A DNA stretch of 64,000 bases, taken from contig NZ_QRBZ01000004.1 of NCBI RefSeq assembly GCF_009833085.1, positions 1 through 64,000 on the forward strand, written 5' to 3'. The stretch comes from Nitrosomonas oligotropha (GTDB lineage: Bacteria; Pseudomonadota; Gammaproteobacteria; Burkholderiales; Nitrosomonadaceae). Shown piece by piece: positions 1 through 7,910 of this stretch. The notes beneath the pieces are model-generated. The model made no database searches. It was not told the DNA's origin and saw nothing but the letters and a program-made list of their open reading frames with translations. How positions within the stretch are numbered: the stretch's first letter is position 1; every line of letters starts with the position of its first letter. The translations under genes were made by a program, and so were the position numbers.

Positions 1-11
1 GTATGTTCATC

Positions 12-35
12 TACAGTATTCTCCTGAATACTGTA
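12..35. promoter_or_regulatory. perfect 10-bp inverted repeat
   Basis: TACAGTATTC and GAATACTGTA form a perfect 10-bp inverted repeat around a 4-base TCCT centre. No T-run follows on either strand, so it does not look like an intrinsic terminator. It lies beyond the 3' end of the ParE remnant. A dimeric repressor operator is one reading. It is not a LexA box, whose half-sites run CTGT...ACAG, the reverse order to this one. Confidence 0.4.
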
Positions 36-110
36 AACAACGCTAGAAATTCTTACAAATTAGCACTTGTGATTAACCAGAAGAGTGGCGATAAGATTGC
101 AGATGAGTCG

Positions 111-326
111 CTATTTTGGTAAAGATTCCGGTAAATGCCGCCAAAAATCCATGCGTTGGTGCAAAATACGCACAATCAAAATATGCGACTCTTTGGGGAT
201 GTAAAACACGATGTGGGATTGATACTCGAATCGCTTCAGGTTGGGCACAAGCTCGGTAGCACTGTGTTCTGGTTGTGGGTTTTTGACTAGTAACCCTAAA
301 AAATTTACCATTCGAACTCGATTCAC
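111..326 (-). pseudogene. ParE/RelE-superfamily toxin, C-terminal remnant
   Basis: This 71-codon minus-strand frame matches only the C-terminal half of a ParE-type toxin: a NPQPE stretch, then a LKRFEYQSHIVFYI strand, then the family's IVRILHQRMD signature near the end. ParE proteins are usually about 95-100 residues, and the N-terminal helical hairpin is missing. Upstream in this frame is a stop (TGA) just before the GTG at 326, and sequence beyond runs into the divergent HI0074-like gene. No ParD/CopG antitoxin is visible. The likeliest reading is a toxin gene truncated when the neighbouring nucleotidyltransferase pair arrived or rearranged. Family assignment rests on motif recognition. Confidence 0.6.
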
Positions 327-346
327 TATTATTCAGCGCTCCGTCT

Positions 347-754
347 ATGTCTCTCGATATTTCTTCTTTAACGAATGCAATTACGCGATTGGCGAAAGGT
401 TGGGTGCGCTATCAATCCGATATCAGTGACGCGCTGATACGCGATGGCTTGGTTCAGCGCTTTAAAATTACTTACGAGCTTGCGCATAAAATGCTCAAGT
501 GCTACCTGGAAGCATCGGCAGCCAATCCGGTGCAGTTTGACCAAGCCGATTTCCATTATTTGATTCGTTCTGCTAATGAGCAGGGTTTGTTGCTGGGAGA
601 TTGGCCGCAATGGCGGCGGTATCGCGATATGCGGGCAAAAACCAGCCATACCTACGATGAAGCCATCGCGCGCGAGGTGGTTGATGCGATTCCAGGTTTT
701 TTGAAGGAAGCGCAATATCTGCATCAGCAATTAATGCAACGTTTGTCAAAATGA
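347..754 (+). CDS. HI0074-family nucleotidyltransferase partner (HEPN-like)
   Basis: This 135-residue helical protein resembles the HI0074 / nucleotidyltransferase substrate-binding family, which pairs with a minimal nucleotidyltransferase (MNT). The family hallmarks visible are an RFKITYELAHKMLK helix near residues 45-58, a LLGDWPQWRRYRDMRAKTSH segment around 85-105 and a DAIPGFLKEAQYLHQQL tail. Its stop overlaps the start of the MNT gene at 751 as ATGA, so the two are translationally coupled. Related HEPN/MNT pairs can act as toxin-antitoxin modules in which the MNT member modifies the HEPN member; whether this HI0074-type pair does so is unknown. A second such pair lies at 31979-32706. Confidence 0.75.
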   Translation: MSLDISSLTNAITRLAKGWVRYQSDISDALIRDGLVQRFKITYELAHKMLKCYLEASAANPVQFDQADFHYLIRSANEQGLLLGDWPQWRRYRDMRAKTSHTYDEAIAREVVDAIPGFLKEAQYLHQQLMQRLSK

Positions 755-1074
755 GTGGCCGGCCACCAATTGCCGTTTCCGAAGCCGATTGGCCGATCAT
801 ACGAAACATTTTGCGTGTACAGGTTCCAAGCTATACCGTGTGGGCTTTCGGTTCGCGGGCTACCGGTCGTGCCAAGCCATATTCCGATCTGGATTTGGCG
901 ATCAACGGGGGAAAACCGCTTGGAATAGATTTGGCTGCACAATTGGCGGAAGCTTTCGCGGAATCGGATTTGCCGTACAAAGTGGATATCGTCGATTGGG
1001 CAGCGGCGAGCGAGAACTTCAGAAAAGTGATCGAACGCGATAGAGTGGTTGTGCAAACAGGCATGACTGTATAG
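751..1074 (+). CDS. minimal nucleotidyltransferase (MNT) domain protein
   Basis: This 107-residue protein carries the pol-beta nucleotidyltransferase signature GSx10DxD: Gly34-Ser35 in WAFGSRATG and Asp46/Asp48 in YSDLDLAI. The third metal-binding Asp is probably in YKVDIVDW near residue 79, so the catalytic triad looks intact. It overlaps the upstream HI0074-like partner by 4 bases. MNT proteins transfer an NMP group (AMP in characterised MNT antitoxins) to a partner protein, but the substrate here is not known. No further gene joins the pair before the parS/mnmG region. Confidence 0.8.
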   Translation: MSGRPPIAVSEADWPIIRNILRVQVPSYTVWAFGSRATGRAKPYSDLDLAINGGKPLGIDLAAQLAEAFAESDLPYKVDIVDWAAASENFRKVIERDRVVVQTGMTV

Positions 1075-1153
1075 TTCGAAACATTATAGTTGACTGCTTA
1101 GCTCGGAAAATTGCACGCGAAAATTTCATCTTTTTAGCTTACAATGCGCAACA

Positions 1154-1171
1154 TGGTTTCACGTGAAACCA
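1154..1171. promoter_or_regulatory. parS: parS centromere site (ParB binding)
   Basis: TGGTTTCACGTGAAACCA is an 18-bp perfect palindrome whose core, GTTTCACGTGAAAC at 1156-1169, matches the near-universal bacterial parS consensus. It sits 50 bases upstream of mnmG in the mnmG-rsmG-parA-parB block, the usual origin-proximal position. ParB is expected to load here as a CTP-gated clamp and spread. A possible -10 (TACAAT, 1140-1145) lies just upstream, so ParB binding could also affect mnmG transcription; that is inference. Confidence 0.93.
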
Positions 1172-1220
1172 ATCGATTAAAATCTTCTCGTATCACCTGA
1201 GTTACCAATCATCTAACACT

Positions 1221-3119
1221 ATGAGCAATCACACGGATTTTGACATTATTGTTGTCGGCGGCGGGCATGCCGGAACGGAAGCTGCATTGGCGGCGGCGCG
1301 CATGGGGTGCAAGACGTTGTTGCTGACGCACAATATCGAAACTATCGGGCAGATGTCGTGCAATCCGTCGATCGGCGGCATCGGCAAGAGCCATTTGGTG
1401 AAGGAAATCGATGCGTTGGGTGGTGCGATGGGGTTGGCGGCGGATGAGGCGGGGATTCAGTTCCGCGTGTTGAATTCGAGCAAAGGTCCGGCGGTCAGGG
1501 CGACGCGTGCACAGGCCGACCGGGTATTGTATAAGCAAGCGATCCGCGGCCGGGTTGAAAACCAGCCTAATTTGTGGGTGATGCAGCAAGCAGTCGATGA
1601 TTTGATCATCGAGCAGGATCGCGTGGTTGGCGTGGTGACGCAATTGCAGATCAAATTCCGTGCACGCGCGGTAATTTTGACCGTCGGCACGTTTCTGGCC
1701 GGGCTGGCGCATATCGGTAAAATCCATTTTAAAGCAGGCCGCGCGGGCGATCCACCAGCGTTGACATTGGCGCAACGGTTACGGGAAATGGAATTTCCCG
1801 CAGGACGGTTGAAAACCGGCACGCCGCCGCGCATCGACGGGCGCAGCATGGATTATTCTAAATTGCTGGAGCAACCCGGCGACCAACCGGCGCCGTTTTT
1901 CTCGCTGATCGATACCGGCATCCAACATCCGCGCCAGATTTCGTGTTGGATTACCCATACCAATAGCGATACGCACGACATTATCCGCGATGGCTTGGTC
2001 GATTCGCCGCTGTTTACCGGAAAAATCGAAGGTGTCGGGCCGCGCTACTGTCCATCGATCGAGGACAAAGTGGTGCGCTTTTCCGCGCGTGAATCGCATC
2101 AGATTTTTCTTGAACCGGAAGGTCTAGGCACGCATGAAATCTACCCGAACGGTATTTCAACCAGCTTATCGTTCGAGGTGCAGACGCAATTGATTCATTC
2201 CATCGTCGGATTGGAAAATGCGCATATCACACGCCCCGGTTATGCCATCGAGTACGATTATTTCGATCCCCGCAATTTGAAGCATACGCTCGAAACCAAA
2301 ACCATCGAGCATCTGTTTTTCGCCGGGCAAATCAACGGCACCACCGGTTACGAAGAAGCCGCCGCGCAGGGGTTACTGGCCGGGATCAATGCCGCTTTGC
2401 AAGTACAGGGGCGGGATGCCTGGTCGCCGCAACGCCACGAAGCGTATTTGGGCGTGCTGGTCGACGACCTGATTACTTCCGGCGTCACCGAGCCTTACCG
2501 GATGTTCACCAGCCGCGCCGAATACCGCTTGCAATTGCGCGAAGACAATGCCGATTTGCGCTTGACCGAAACCGGCAGGAAGCTGGGGCTGATCGACGAT
2601 CAGCGCTGGGAAGCGTTTTCCAATAAACAGGAAGCGATCATCAAGGAGCAGCAACGGCTCGATTCGATTCGCGTATTGCCCGGCACATTGCCGGAACAGG
2701 ACGCTTTGCGTGTGCTCGGCAAAGGTATCGAGCGCGAATACACGCTTACCGAATTGCTGAAGCGCCCCGATGTCACGTATGAAACGTTAATGACGTTGCC
2801 CGGCGCGGGCGAACCGGTGGCGAGCGCGCAAGTCGCCGAGCAAGTTGAAATCCAAGCCAAATATCACGGTTATATCCAGCGTCAGCAGGAAGAAGTGTCG
2901 CGTCAGGCGCAGTATGAAAACACCTTGCTGCCGAAGGAGATCGATTATTGCGTGGTGAAAGGATTGTCCAACGAAGTGCAGCAAAAACTCAATCAGCACA
3001 AACCGGAAACCATCGGCCAGGCATCGCGTATTTCCGGCGTGACACCGGCGGCGATTTCGTTGCTGCTGGTGCATTTGAAACGCGGCTTTGCGGTCAATGA
3101 CAAAAAACAAAGCGCATGA
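1221..3119 (+). CDS. mnmG: tRNA uridine-5-carboxymethylaminomethyl synthesis enzyme MnmG (GidA)
   Basis: MnmG with MnmE installs the cmnm5 group on wobble U34 of several tRNAs, using FAD and methylene-THF. The 632-residue length fits the family. The dinucleotide-binding motif GGGHAGTE is at residues 13-20, followed by the conserved [11 protein letters not shown] segment around 46-56 and [18 protein letters not shown] near 370-387. The ATG at 1221 is chosen because it places the FAD motif at the usual distance from the N terminus. It heads a four-gene run and overlaps rsmG by 4 bases (ATGA). The parS site precedes it. Confidence 0.97.
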   Translation: MSNHTDFDIIVVGGGHAGTEAALAAARMGCKTLLLTHNIETIGQMSCNPSIGGIGKSHLVKEIDALGGAMGLAADEAGIQFRVLNSSKGPAVRATRAQADRVLYKQAIRGRVENQPNLWVMQQAVDDLIIEQDRVVGVVTQLQIKFRARAVILTVGTFLAGLAHIGKIHFKAGRAGDPPALTLAQRLREMEFPAGRLKTGTPPRIDGRSMDYSKLLEQPGDQPAPFFSLIDTGIQHPRQISCWITHTNSDTHDIIRDGLVDSPLFTGKIEGVGPRYCPSIEDKVVRFSARESHQIFLEPEGLGTHEIYPNGISTSLSFEVQTQLIHSIVGLENAHITRPGYAIEYDYFDPRNLKHTLETKTIEHLFFAGQINGTTGYEEAAAQGLLAGINAALQVQGRDAWSPQRHEAYLGVLVDDLITSGVTEPYRMFTSRAEYRLQLREDNADLRLTETGRKLGLIDDQRWEAFSNKQEAIIKEQQRLDSIRVLPGTLPEQDALRVLGKGIEREYTLTELLKRPDVTYETLMTLPGAGEPVASAQVAEQVEIQAKYHGYIQRQQEEVSRQAQYENTLLPKEIDYCVVKGLSNEVQQKLNQHKPETIGQASRISGVTPAAISLLLVHLKRGFAVNDKKQSA

Positions 3120-3775
3120 GCCTGCTGCCGCAGATTACGCGCAGCTTGCAAGCGCTGAATATAGACGTTATTGCGGCGCCGGAGCAGCTTGCTAAAAACA
3201 TCGAGCATTATTTATCGCTGATCGAAAAATGGAACAAAGTCCATAACTTGACCGCGATCCGCAATCCGCATGACATGCTGACTCAGCATGTGGCGGATAG
3301 CTTGGCGGTATTGCCGCATATCCAGGGTCCGCACATTATCGATGTCGGTACCGGTGCGGGGCTGCCAGGCATACCGGTTGCGCTGGCAAGGCCGGATTGG
3401 CAAGTGACTTTGGTGGAAAGCAATCAGAAGAAAACCGCTTTTTTACAGCAGGTAAAAATCGAAATGGGGTTGCAGAATGTTGAAATCATGGCGCAGCGTA
3501 TCGAGGATGTCCGTCCCGATGGGATGGTGAATACCGTCATTTCGCGCGCATTTTCCGAGCTCGGCGAATTCATCGCGTTAACGCGACACTTGGCCGGGGA
3601 AAATGCCGCCAACTGCCGCTGGGTTGCGATGAAAGCCAATTGCACGGAACAAGAACGCCAGCAAATCCGTGCGCCGTTTACGATTGAAAAGACGGTCACG
3701 CTGCATGTGCCTGGATTGGATGCCGCCCGGCAACTGATTATCATCCAACAGAACAGCTTTGATTCCGCGTCATGA
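3116..3775 (+). CDS. rsmG: 16S rRNA (guanine-527-N7)-methyltransferase RsmG (GidB)
   Basis: RsmG methylates N7 of G527 in 16S rRNA using S-adenosylmethionine. The 219-residue protein has the family's N-terminal [11 protein letters not shown] segment and the SAM-binding glycine loop [16 protein letters not shown] around residues 74-89. It is coupled to mnmG (ATGA overlap) and to parA (its stop overlaps the upstream candidate start of parA at 3772). The mnmG-rsmG-parA-parB order is the common arrangement near the replication origin in proteobacteria. Confidence 0.96.
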   Translation: MSLLPQITRSLQALNIDVIAAPEQLAKNIEHYLSLIEKWNKVHNLTAIRNPHDMLTQHVADSLAVLPHIQGPHIIDVGTGAGLPGIPVALARPDWQVTLVESNQKKTAFLQQVKIEMGLQNVEIMAQRIEDVRPDGMVNTVISRAFSELGEFIALTRHLAGENAANCRWVAMKANCTEQERQQIRAPFTIEKTVTLHVPGLDAARQLIIIQQNSFDSAS

Positions 3776-3792
3776 ATACAGGAGCTAAGCCC

Positions 3793-4560
3793 GTGACCAA
3801 AATTCTAGCCATTACCAATCAAAAAGGTGGTGTCGGCAAAACCACCACCAGCGTGAATCTGGCCGCAAGCTTGGCGGCTGCCGATAAATGCGTGCTGCTG
3901 ATCGATCTCGATCCGCAAGGGAACGCCACGATGGGCAGCGGCACCAACAAGCAAACGCTGAAAACCACGATCTATCACGTGTTGCTCGGCCATACGGGAA
4001 TACAGCAAGCGTTGGTGAGCAGTGCGCAAGGAAAATACGATTTGATTCCCGCAAACCGCGATCTGGCGGGCGCGGAAGTCGAAATGGTCGATTTTCCGCA
4101 GCGCGAAGCGCGGTTAAAGACCGCACTGGAAGAGATTCAGGACGAATACGATTATATTTTGATCGATTGTCCGCCCGCGCTGAACTTGCTGACGTTGAAC
4201 GGTTTATGCGCCGCGCATGCGGTGATGATTCCGATGCAATGCGAATACTATGCGCTGGAAGGCTTGAGCGATCTGGTCAATACCATCAAGCGGGTGCGCA
4301 GCAGTTTCAATCCGGTGTTGCGCATCGAAGGGTTGCTGCGCACCATGTTCGATCCGCGCAATATTCTGGCGCAGCAGGTTTCCGATCAGTTGCAGAAGCA
4401 TTTCGGCGACAAGGTCTACCGTACCGTGATACCGCGCAATGTGCGCCTGGCCGAAGCGCCCGGTTTTGGCTTGCCGGTGTTGTATCACGACGGGCAATCC
4501 AAGGGCGCGCAGGCTTACCTCGATTTAGCCAAGGAAATTCTTGCGGGTAATCCTGCTTGA
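3793..4560 (+). CDS. parA: chromosome-partitioning ATPase ParA (Soj)
   Basis: ParA is the DNA-binding ATPase that moves ParB-parS complexes apart. From the GTG at 3793 the protein is 255 residues and begins MTKILAITNQKGGVGKTT, with the deviant Walker A box KGGVGKTT at 11-18. The GTG start is preferred because AGGAG (3780-3784) lies 8 bases upstream and homologues begin this way; an in-frame ATG at 3772 overlapping the rsmG stop would add seven residues. LIDCPPALNLLT is the Walker B region. It is followed at once by parB, and a parS site lies about 2.6 kb upstream. Confidence 0.95.
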   Translation: MTKILAITNQKGGVGKTTTSVNLAASLAAADKCVLLIDLDPQGNATMGSGTNKQTLKTTIYHVLLGHTGIQQALVSSAQGKYDLIPANRDLAGAEVEMVDFPQREARLKTALEEIQDEYDYILIDCPPALNLLTLNGLCAAHAVMIPMQCEYYALEGLSDLVNTIKRVRSSFNPVLRIEGLLRTMFDPRNILAQQVSDQLQKHFGDKVYRTVIPRNVRLAEAPGFGLPVLYHDGQSKGAQAYLDLAKEILAGNPA

Positions 4561-4582
4561 AAGAAATAAGGAACCCAATGAA

Positions 4583-5422
4583 ATGACAAAACAAAAAGGA
4601 TTAGGGCGCGGGCTGGATGCTTTGTTGTCGGGCGATGGCAATATGGCGCTGGCGGAAGATTCGTTGCAGAATATCGAGATCGCTAAACTGCAACCCGGCA
4701 AATATCAACCCAGAACCAATATGGATCAAGTGGCTTTGGCGGAGCTAGCCGAATCGATCAAAGCGCAGGGTGTGATGCAGCCGATTCTGGTGCGGCCCAT
4801 CAGTGATGATCGCTTTGAGATTATCGCCGGGGAACGCCGCTGGCGCGCCGCGCAATTGGCCGGATTGACCGAGGTGCCCGCGCTGATCCGTAAAGTTGCC
4901 GATGAATCGGCGCTGGCCATGTCGCTGATCGAAAATATTCAACGGGAAAACCTGAATCCATTGGAAGAAGCCATGGGGATTCAGCGCCTTATCAATGAAT
5001 TCGGTATGACGCATCAAACGGCGGGTGAAGCGCTGGGCAATTCGCGCAGCACGATTTCCAACTTGCTGCGCCTGCTCAATTTGTCCGCGCCGGTACAGGA
5101 ATTGATGATGCAAGGTAAAATCGATATGGGGCATGGACGCGCCCTGTTACCACTGGCGCCGGTGCAGCAGATTAAAATCGCCAATGTGATCGTGCAAAAA
5201 CAGCTATCGGTACGCGAAACGGAAAGAATCGTCAACCAGATCGAACACCCGGCGCCGAAAAAAGTGCAGAAGCCCGACCGCGACCTGCTGCGGTTGCAAG
5301 AGAATGTCTCCGAGCGACTCGGTGCGCAGGTGGCGATCAAGCCGAAAAAGAACGGCCAGGGCAATATCGTGATCCACTATACCAGCTTGGATCAATTGGA
5401 TGATATTCTCAGCAAATTCTAG
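4583..5422 (+). CDS. parB: chromosome-partitioning protein ParB (Spo0J)
   Basis: ParB binds parS and, fuelled by CTP, spreads along DNA and stimulates ParA. The start at 4583 gives 279 residues beginning MTKQKGLGRGLDALLSG, the classic N terminus, with AAGGA (4568-4572) upstream; an in-frame ATG at 4541, inside parA, would add 14 unlikely residues. The CTP-binding box GERRWR is at 83-88, the ENIQREN box at 117-123, and the helix-turn-helix follows around 130-180 (GEALGNSRSTISNLLRLL). The C-terminal dimerisation region is intact. Confidence 0.95.
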   Translation: MTKQKGLGRGLDALLSGDGNMALAEDSLQNIEIAKLQPGKYQPRTNMDQVALAELAESIKAQGVMQPILVRPISDDRFEIIAGERRWRAAQLAGLTEVPALIRKVADESALAMSLIENIQRENLNPLEEAMGIQRLINEFGMTHQTAGEALGNSRSTISNLLRLLNLSAPVQELMMQGKIDMGHGRALLPLAPVQQIKIANVIVQKQLSVRETERIVNQIEHPAPKKVQKPDRDLLRLQENVSERLGAQVAIKPKKNGQGNIVIHYTSLDQLDDILSKF

Positions 5423-5443
5423 AATGAGCGAATAAGGAAAATT

Positions 5444-5626
5444 ATGGACGCAAGGTTATTGGATATTTTGGTGTGCCCGTTGTGCAAAGGGCCGCTGCTC
5501 TACAAAAAAGACGATAAGGAATTGATCTGCAAACCCGACCGGCTGGCATTCCAGATCAAGGACGGCATCCCGGTGATGCTGGAAGACGAAGCGCGCCGGA
5601 TACCGGACGAAGTTGAAATAAAATAA
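5444..5626 (+). CDS. Trm112-family zinc-ribbon protein (YcaR-like)
   Basis: This 60-residue protein matches the bacterial Trm112/YcaR family: [14 protein letters not shown] at 5-18 carries the first CxxC pair, followed by [20 protein letters not shown]. Eukaryotic Trm112 activates several methyltransferases; the bacterial role is less clear. Only three cysteines are visible, since the fourth ligand position is not Cys, which is common in bacterial members. AAGGAAA lies just upstream of the ATG. It begins 21 bases after parB and is followed 5 bases later by the ADP-ribosylglycohydrolase-like gene. Confidence 0.9.
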   Translation: MDARLLDILVCPLCKGPLLYKKDDKELICKPDRLAFQIKDGIPVMLEDEARRIPDEVEIK

Positions 5627-5631
5627 TAACG

Positions 5632-6609
5632 ATGAATTCGAGTATCAAGCTTGAGCCGCGCGTGGCGGCTATTCTGGGGGCTTTGGTTGCCGATGCCGCG
5701 TCGCTGGGGTTGCATTGGCTCTACGATCCCGCGCGCATCGCGCAGATCGAAAAAAGCAAAGGGTTGGTTTTTCTGCAACCGGATGCCAGCGATTACGCCG
5801 GTGTCAGCGGCTACTTCGCGCATGGCAGGAAGCAAGCGGGCGATTCATCGGCTTATGGTGAATTGTGTTTGCTGATGCTGCGCCATATCGCACGGCACGG
5901 CGGTTTTTACCGCACGGATTATCAAGCCGAGTACCGCAGCTATTTCGGACCCGGAGGCGGGTATCACGGCTATATCGATTCTCCCACGCGGTTAACCCTG
6001 CAAACGCTGCTGCCGCTCAAGCCGGAAGATTTTCCACTGGAATCCGGCGCGGACGACGATCAGTTTGCCGCATTGGCGGCATTGCCGGCAATCGTGGCGG
6101 CCCATAATGAATCGCAAGATGCGCTTAAAGCGAAAATCGAGCAGGCGGTGCGGCTGACCAATAACAATGACACCGCCGTTGCGGCGGCACAGTACGCAGG
6201 CTGTGCGTTGCTGGCCATTTTGCAAGGTCAATCCATCGGTCAAGCGCTGAGCGATGCCTTATCCTGTGCTGGCGAAAAACTGGCGCCGCTGGTGGAAGAA
6301 GCATTGCAAACGGGAATGCTCGACAGCGCCGCAGCGGCCAAACGTTTCGGCTCGGCCTGCCATGTGCTGGAGGGCCTGCCGGTGATTGCGCATATCGCGC
6401 GCTATGCGCCCGATTACCGCACAGCGATTGAAGAAAATATCCGTGTCGGCGGCGATAGCTGCGGCCGTTCCATCATGCTCGGCGCGATCATGGCGGCTTA
6501 TACCGCACAGCAAAACGGCCAGATAGCGTCGATTCCGCTTGAATGGGCTGCGCGCTATCATAAGCTGTCCATTGCGGCGGATGCTTGCGTTCAACTCCGG
6601 CATCAGTAG
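5632..6609 (+). CDS. ADP-ribosylglycohydrolase family protein
   Basis: The 325-residue protein has the ADP-ribosylglycohydrolase (DraG/ARH) layout: GALVADAASLGLHWLYD near the N terminus, a TNNNDTAVAAAQYAG block mid-protein and GGDSCGRSIMLGAIMAA around residue 275. Family enzymes remove ADP-ribose from proteins using a di-magnesium site. The usual C-terminal GGDTDT motif reads GGDSCG here, so one or two metal-ligand positions differ and the activity is uncertain. It follows the Trm112-like gene by 5 bases and is probably co-transcribed with parAB. No DraT partner is nearby. Confidence 0.8.
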   Translation: MNSSIKLEPRVAAILGALVADAASLGLHWLYDPARIAQIEKSKGLVFLQPDASDYAGVSGYFAHGRKQAGDSSAYGELCLLMLRHIARHGGFYRTDYQAEYRSYFGPGGGYHGYIDSPTRLTLQTLLPLKPEDFPLESGADDDQFAALAALPAIVAAHNESQDALKAKIEQAVRLTNNNDTAVAAAQYAGCALLAILQGQSIGQALSDALSCAGEKLAPLVEEALQTGMLDSAAAAKRFGSACHVLEGLPVIAHIARYAPDYRTAIEENIRVGGDSCGRSIMLGAIMAAYTAQQNGQIASIPLEWAARYHKLSIAADACVQLRHQ

Positions 6610-6863
6610 ATAAATTCCCGCGGAATGGATATAATTTGCTGAATAATTAGTCTTTACAACAAAAAGCAGAAAACACTCTATCCATTCATCTCTTCACGAT
6701 TGCCTGCGTTGTTAAATCACGAACCACAGTCTGTCTTAAATCCATTGCTGCCATTGCGCGCAGTTCAGATGAAATGACACTAAGAAACCCAATAATGCAT
6801 TCGGCCTATTCGTCTTATTAGCCTTATCGATCACTTACAAATTTATTAAATTCTGGAGGAAAA

Positions 6864-7814
6864 ATGAGTCACACGCTTTATGAAACCACCGTTCAGCGGG
6901 TACAACGCTGTGAATTGGCCGTTCCAGGTTCCAGCCCGGGCATGTTTGAGAAGGCGCTGAATAGCGGCGTAGACTTTGTTTTTCTCGATCTAGAAGATGC
7001 CGTCGCACCCGACGACAAGATCCAGGCGCGCAAAAACATCATTCAGGCACTTAACGATTTGGACTGGAAAGGCCATGGCATCACGGTTTCCGTGCGCATC
7101 AACGGCCTCGATACGCAGTATATGGTGCGCGACGTAGTGGATCTGGTGGAACAGGCCGGAAGCAAGATCGACACGCTGCTGATTCCCAAAGCCGGTGTGT
7201 ATGCGGATATTTACATGGTACAAGCCATGGTTACCCAGCTCGAAATGCAGCAAGGGCTGAAAAACCGCATTGGTCTGGAAGCCTTGATCGAAACGGCGCT
7301 CGGTATGGCTAACGTGGAGGACATCGCGCGTAACGGTGCAACCGGACGATTGGAAGCATTGCACTTCGGCGTGGCCGATTATGCCGCCAGTAACCGCGCC
7401 AGAACCACCAATATCGGCGGTTTGAATCCGGATTATCCCGGCGATCAATGGCATTTTGCCATCAGCCGCATGATCGTCGCTTGTCGCGCATACGGTTTGC
7501 GCCCGATCGACGGGCCGTTCGGCGACATTAAGGATCCCGATGGTTATGTGCTGGCAGCTAAACGCGCTGCTGCATTGGGTTGCGAAGGCAAATGGGCGAT
7601 TCATCCGACACAGATTCCGCTGGCTAACGATGTGTTCACACCGCCCGAGCGGGAAATTGAAAAAGCCAAACGTATTCTGGCCGCGCTTAAGGAAGCCGCC
7701 GCACAAGGCAAAGGCGCCGCTGCGCTGGATGGCCGCTTGATCGACGCCGCTTCGGAAAGAATGGCCAATAATGTGGTGAAAGTCGCGGAAGCGATTGCAG
7801 CAAAAAACGGTTAA
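6864..7814 (+). CDS. mcl: L-malyl-CoA / beta-methylmalyl-CoA lyase (HpcH/HpaI, CitE-like)
   Basis: This 316-residue protein belongs to the CitE/HpcH aldolase family and looks like malyl-CoA lyase, which splits malyl-CoA into acetyl-CoA and glyoxylate. Visible motifs are RCELAVPGSSPGMFEKA (15-31), FLDLEDAVAPDDK (40-52, with the acidic metal ligands), and GLEALIETALGM followed by LEALHFGVADYAAS. A good ribosome-binding site (GGAGGA) precedes the ATG. The next two genes encode malate-CoA ligase subunits, which supply its substrate, so the function is supported by context. A 254-base leader precedes it, and a terminator separates it from mtkA. Citrate lyase beta subunit is less likely because citE partners are absent. 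Confidence 0.88.
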   Translation: MSHTLYETTVQRVQRCELAVPGSSPGMFEKALNSGVDFVFLDLEDAVAPDDKIQARKNIIQALNDLDWKGHGITVSVRINGLDTQYMVRDVVDLVEQAGSKIDTLLIPKAGVYADIYMVQAMVTQLEMQQGLKNRIGLEALIETALGMANVEDIARNGATGRLEALHFGVADYAASNRARTTNIGGLNPDYPGDQWHFAISRMIVACRAYGLRPIDGPFGDIKDPDGYVLAAKRAAALGCEGKWAIHPTQIPLANDVFTPPEREIEKAKRILAALKEAAAQGKGAAALDGRLIDAASERMANNVVKVAEAIAAKNG

Positions 7815-7820
7815 TGAATG

Positions 7821-7847
7821 AAGGCCGCGTAATGCGGCCTTTATCTT
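7821..7847 (+). terminator. intrinsic terminator after mcl
   Basis: AAGGCCGC and GCGGCCTT form an 8-bp perfect stem with a 5-base loop, followed by TATCTTTA. It lies 7 bases beyond the mcl stop and 64 bases before the mtkA start. The T-tract is broken, so it may be leaky and could lower mtkAB expression relative to mcl. Confidence 0.7.
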
Positions 7848-7910
7848 TAGAACCCGATAGTTTGAAATGATAAAAATTAGCGCATTAATGCGATTGTTGA
7901 GGAAATTGAA

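Noticed and set aside
12-35. LexA box
   Set aside because: The half-sites are ACAG...CTGT in the inverse order to the LexA consensus CTGT-N8-ACAG.
1075-1220. Replication origin (oriC)
   Set aside because: parS and mnmG suggest nearness to the origin, but I saw no cluster of DnaA boxes, no dnaA or dnaN, and no A+T-rich unwinding region here.
3888-4550. 220-codon plus-strand frame inside parA
   Set aside because: It is a shifted frame of parA, Arg/Ala-rich, with no ribosome-binding site; parA is unambiguous.
6610-6863. Riboswitch or sRNA upstream of mcl
   Set aside because: The leader is 254 bases and A+T-rich, with a TATAAT-like sequence at 6630-6635 lacking a good -35, and only a tiny ATTCC-GGAAT palindrome. 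No known riboswitch core was recognised.
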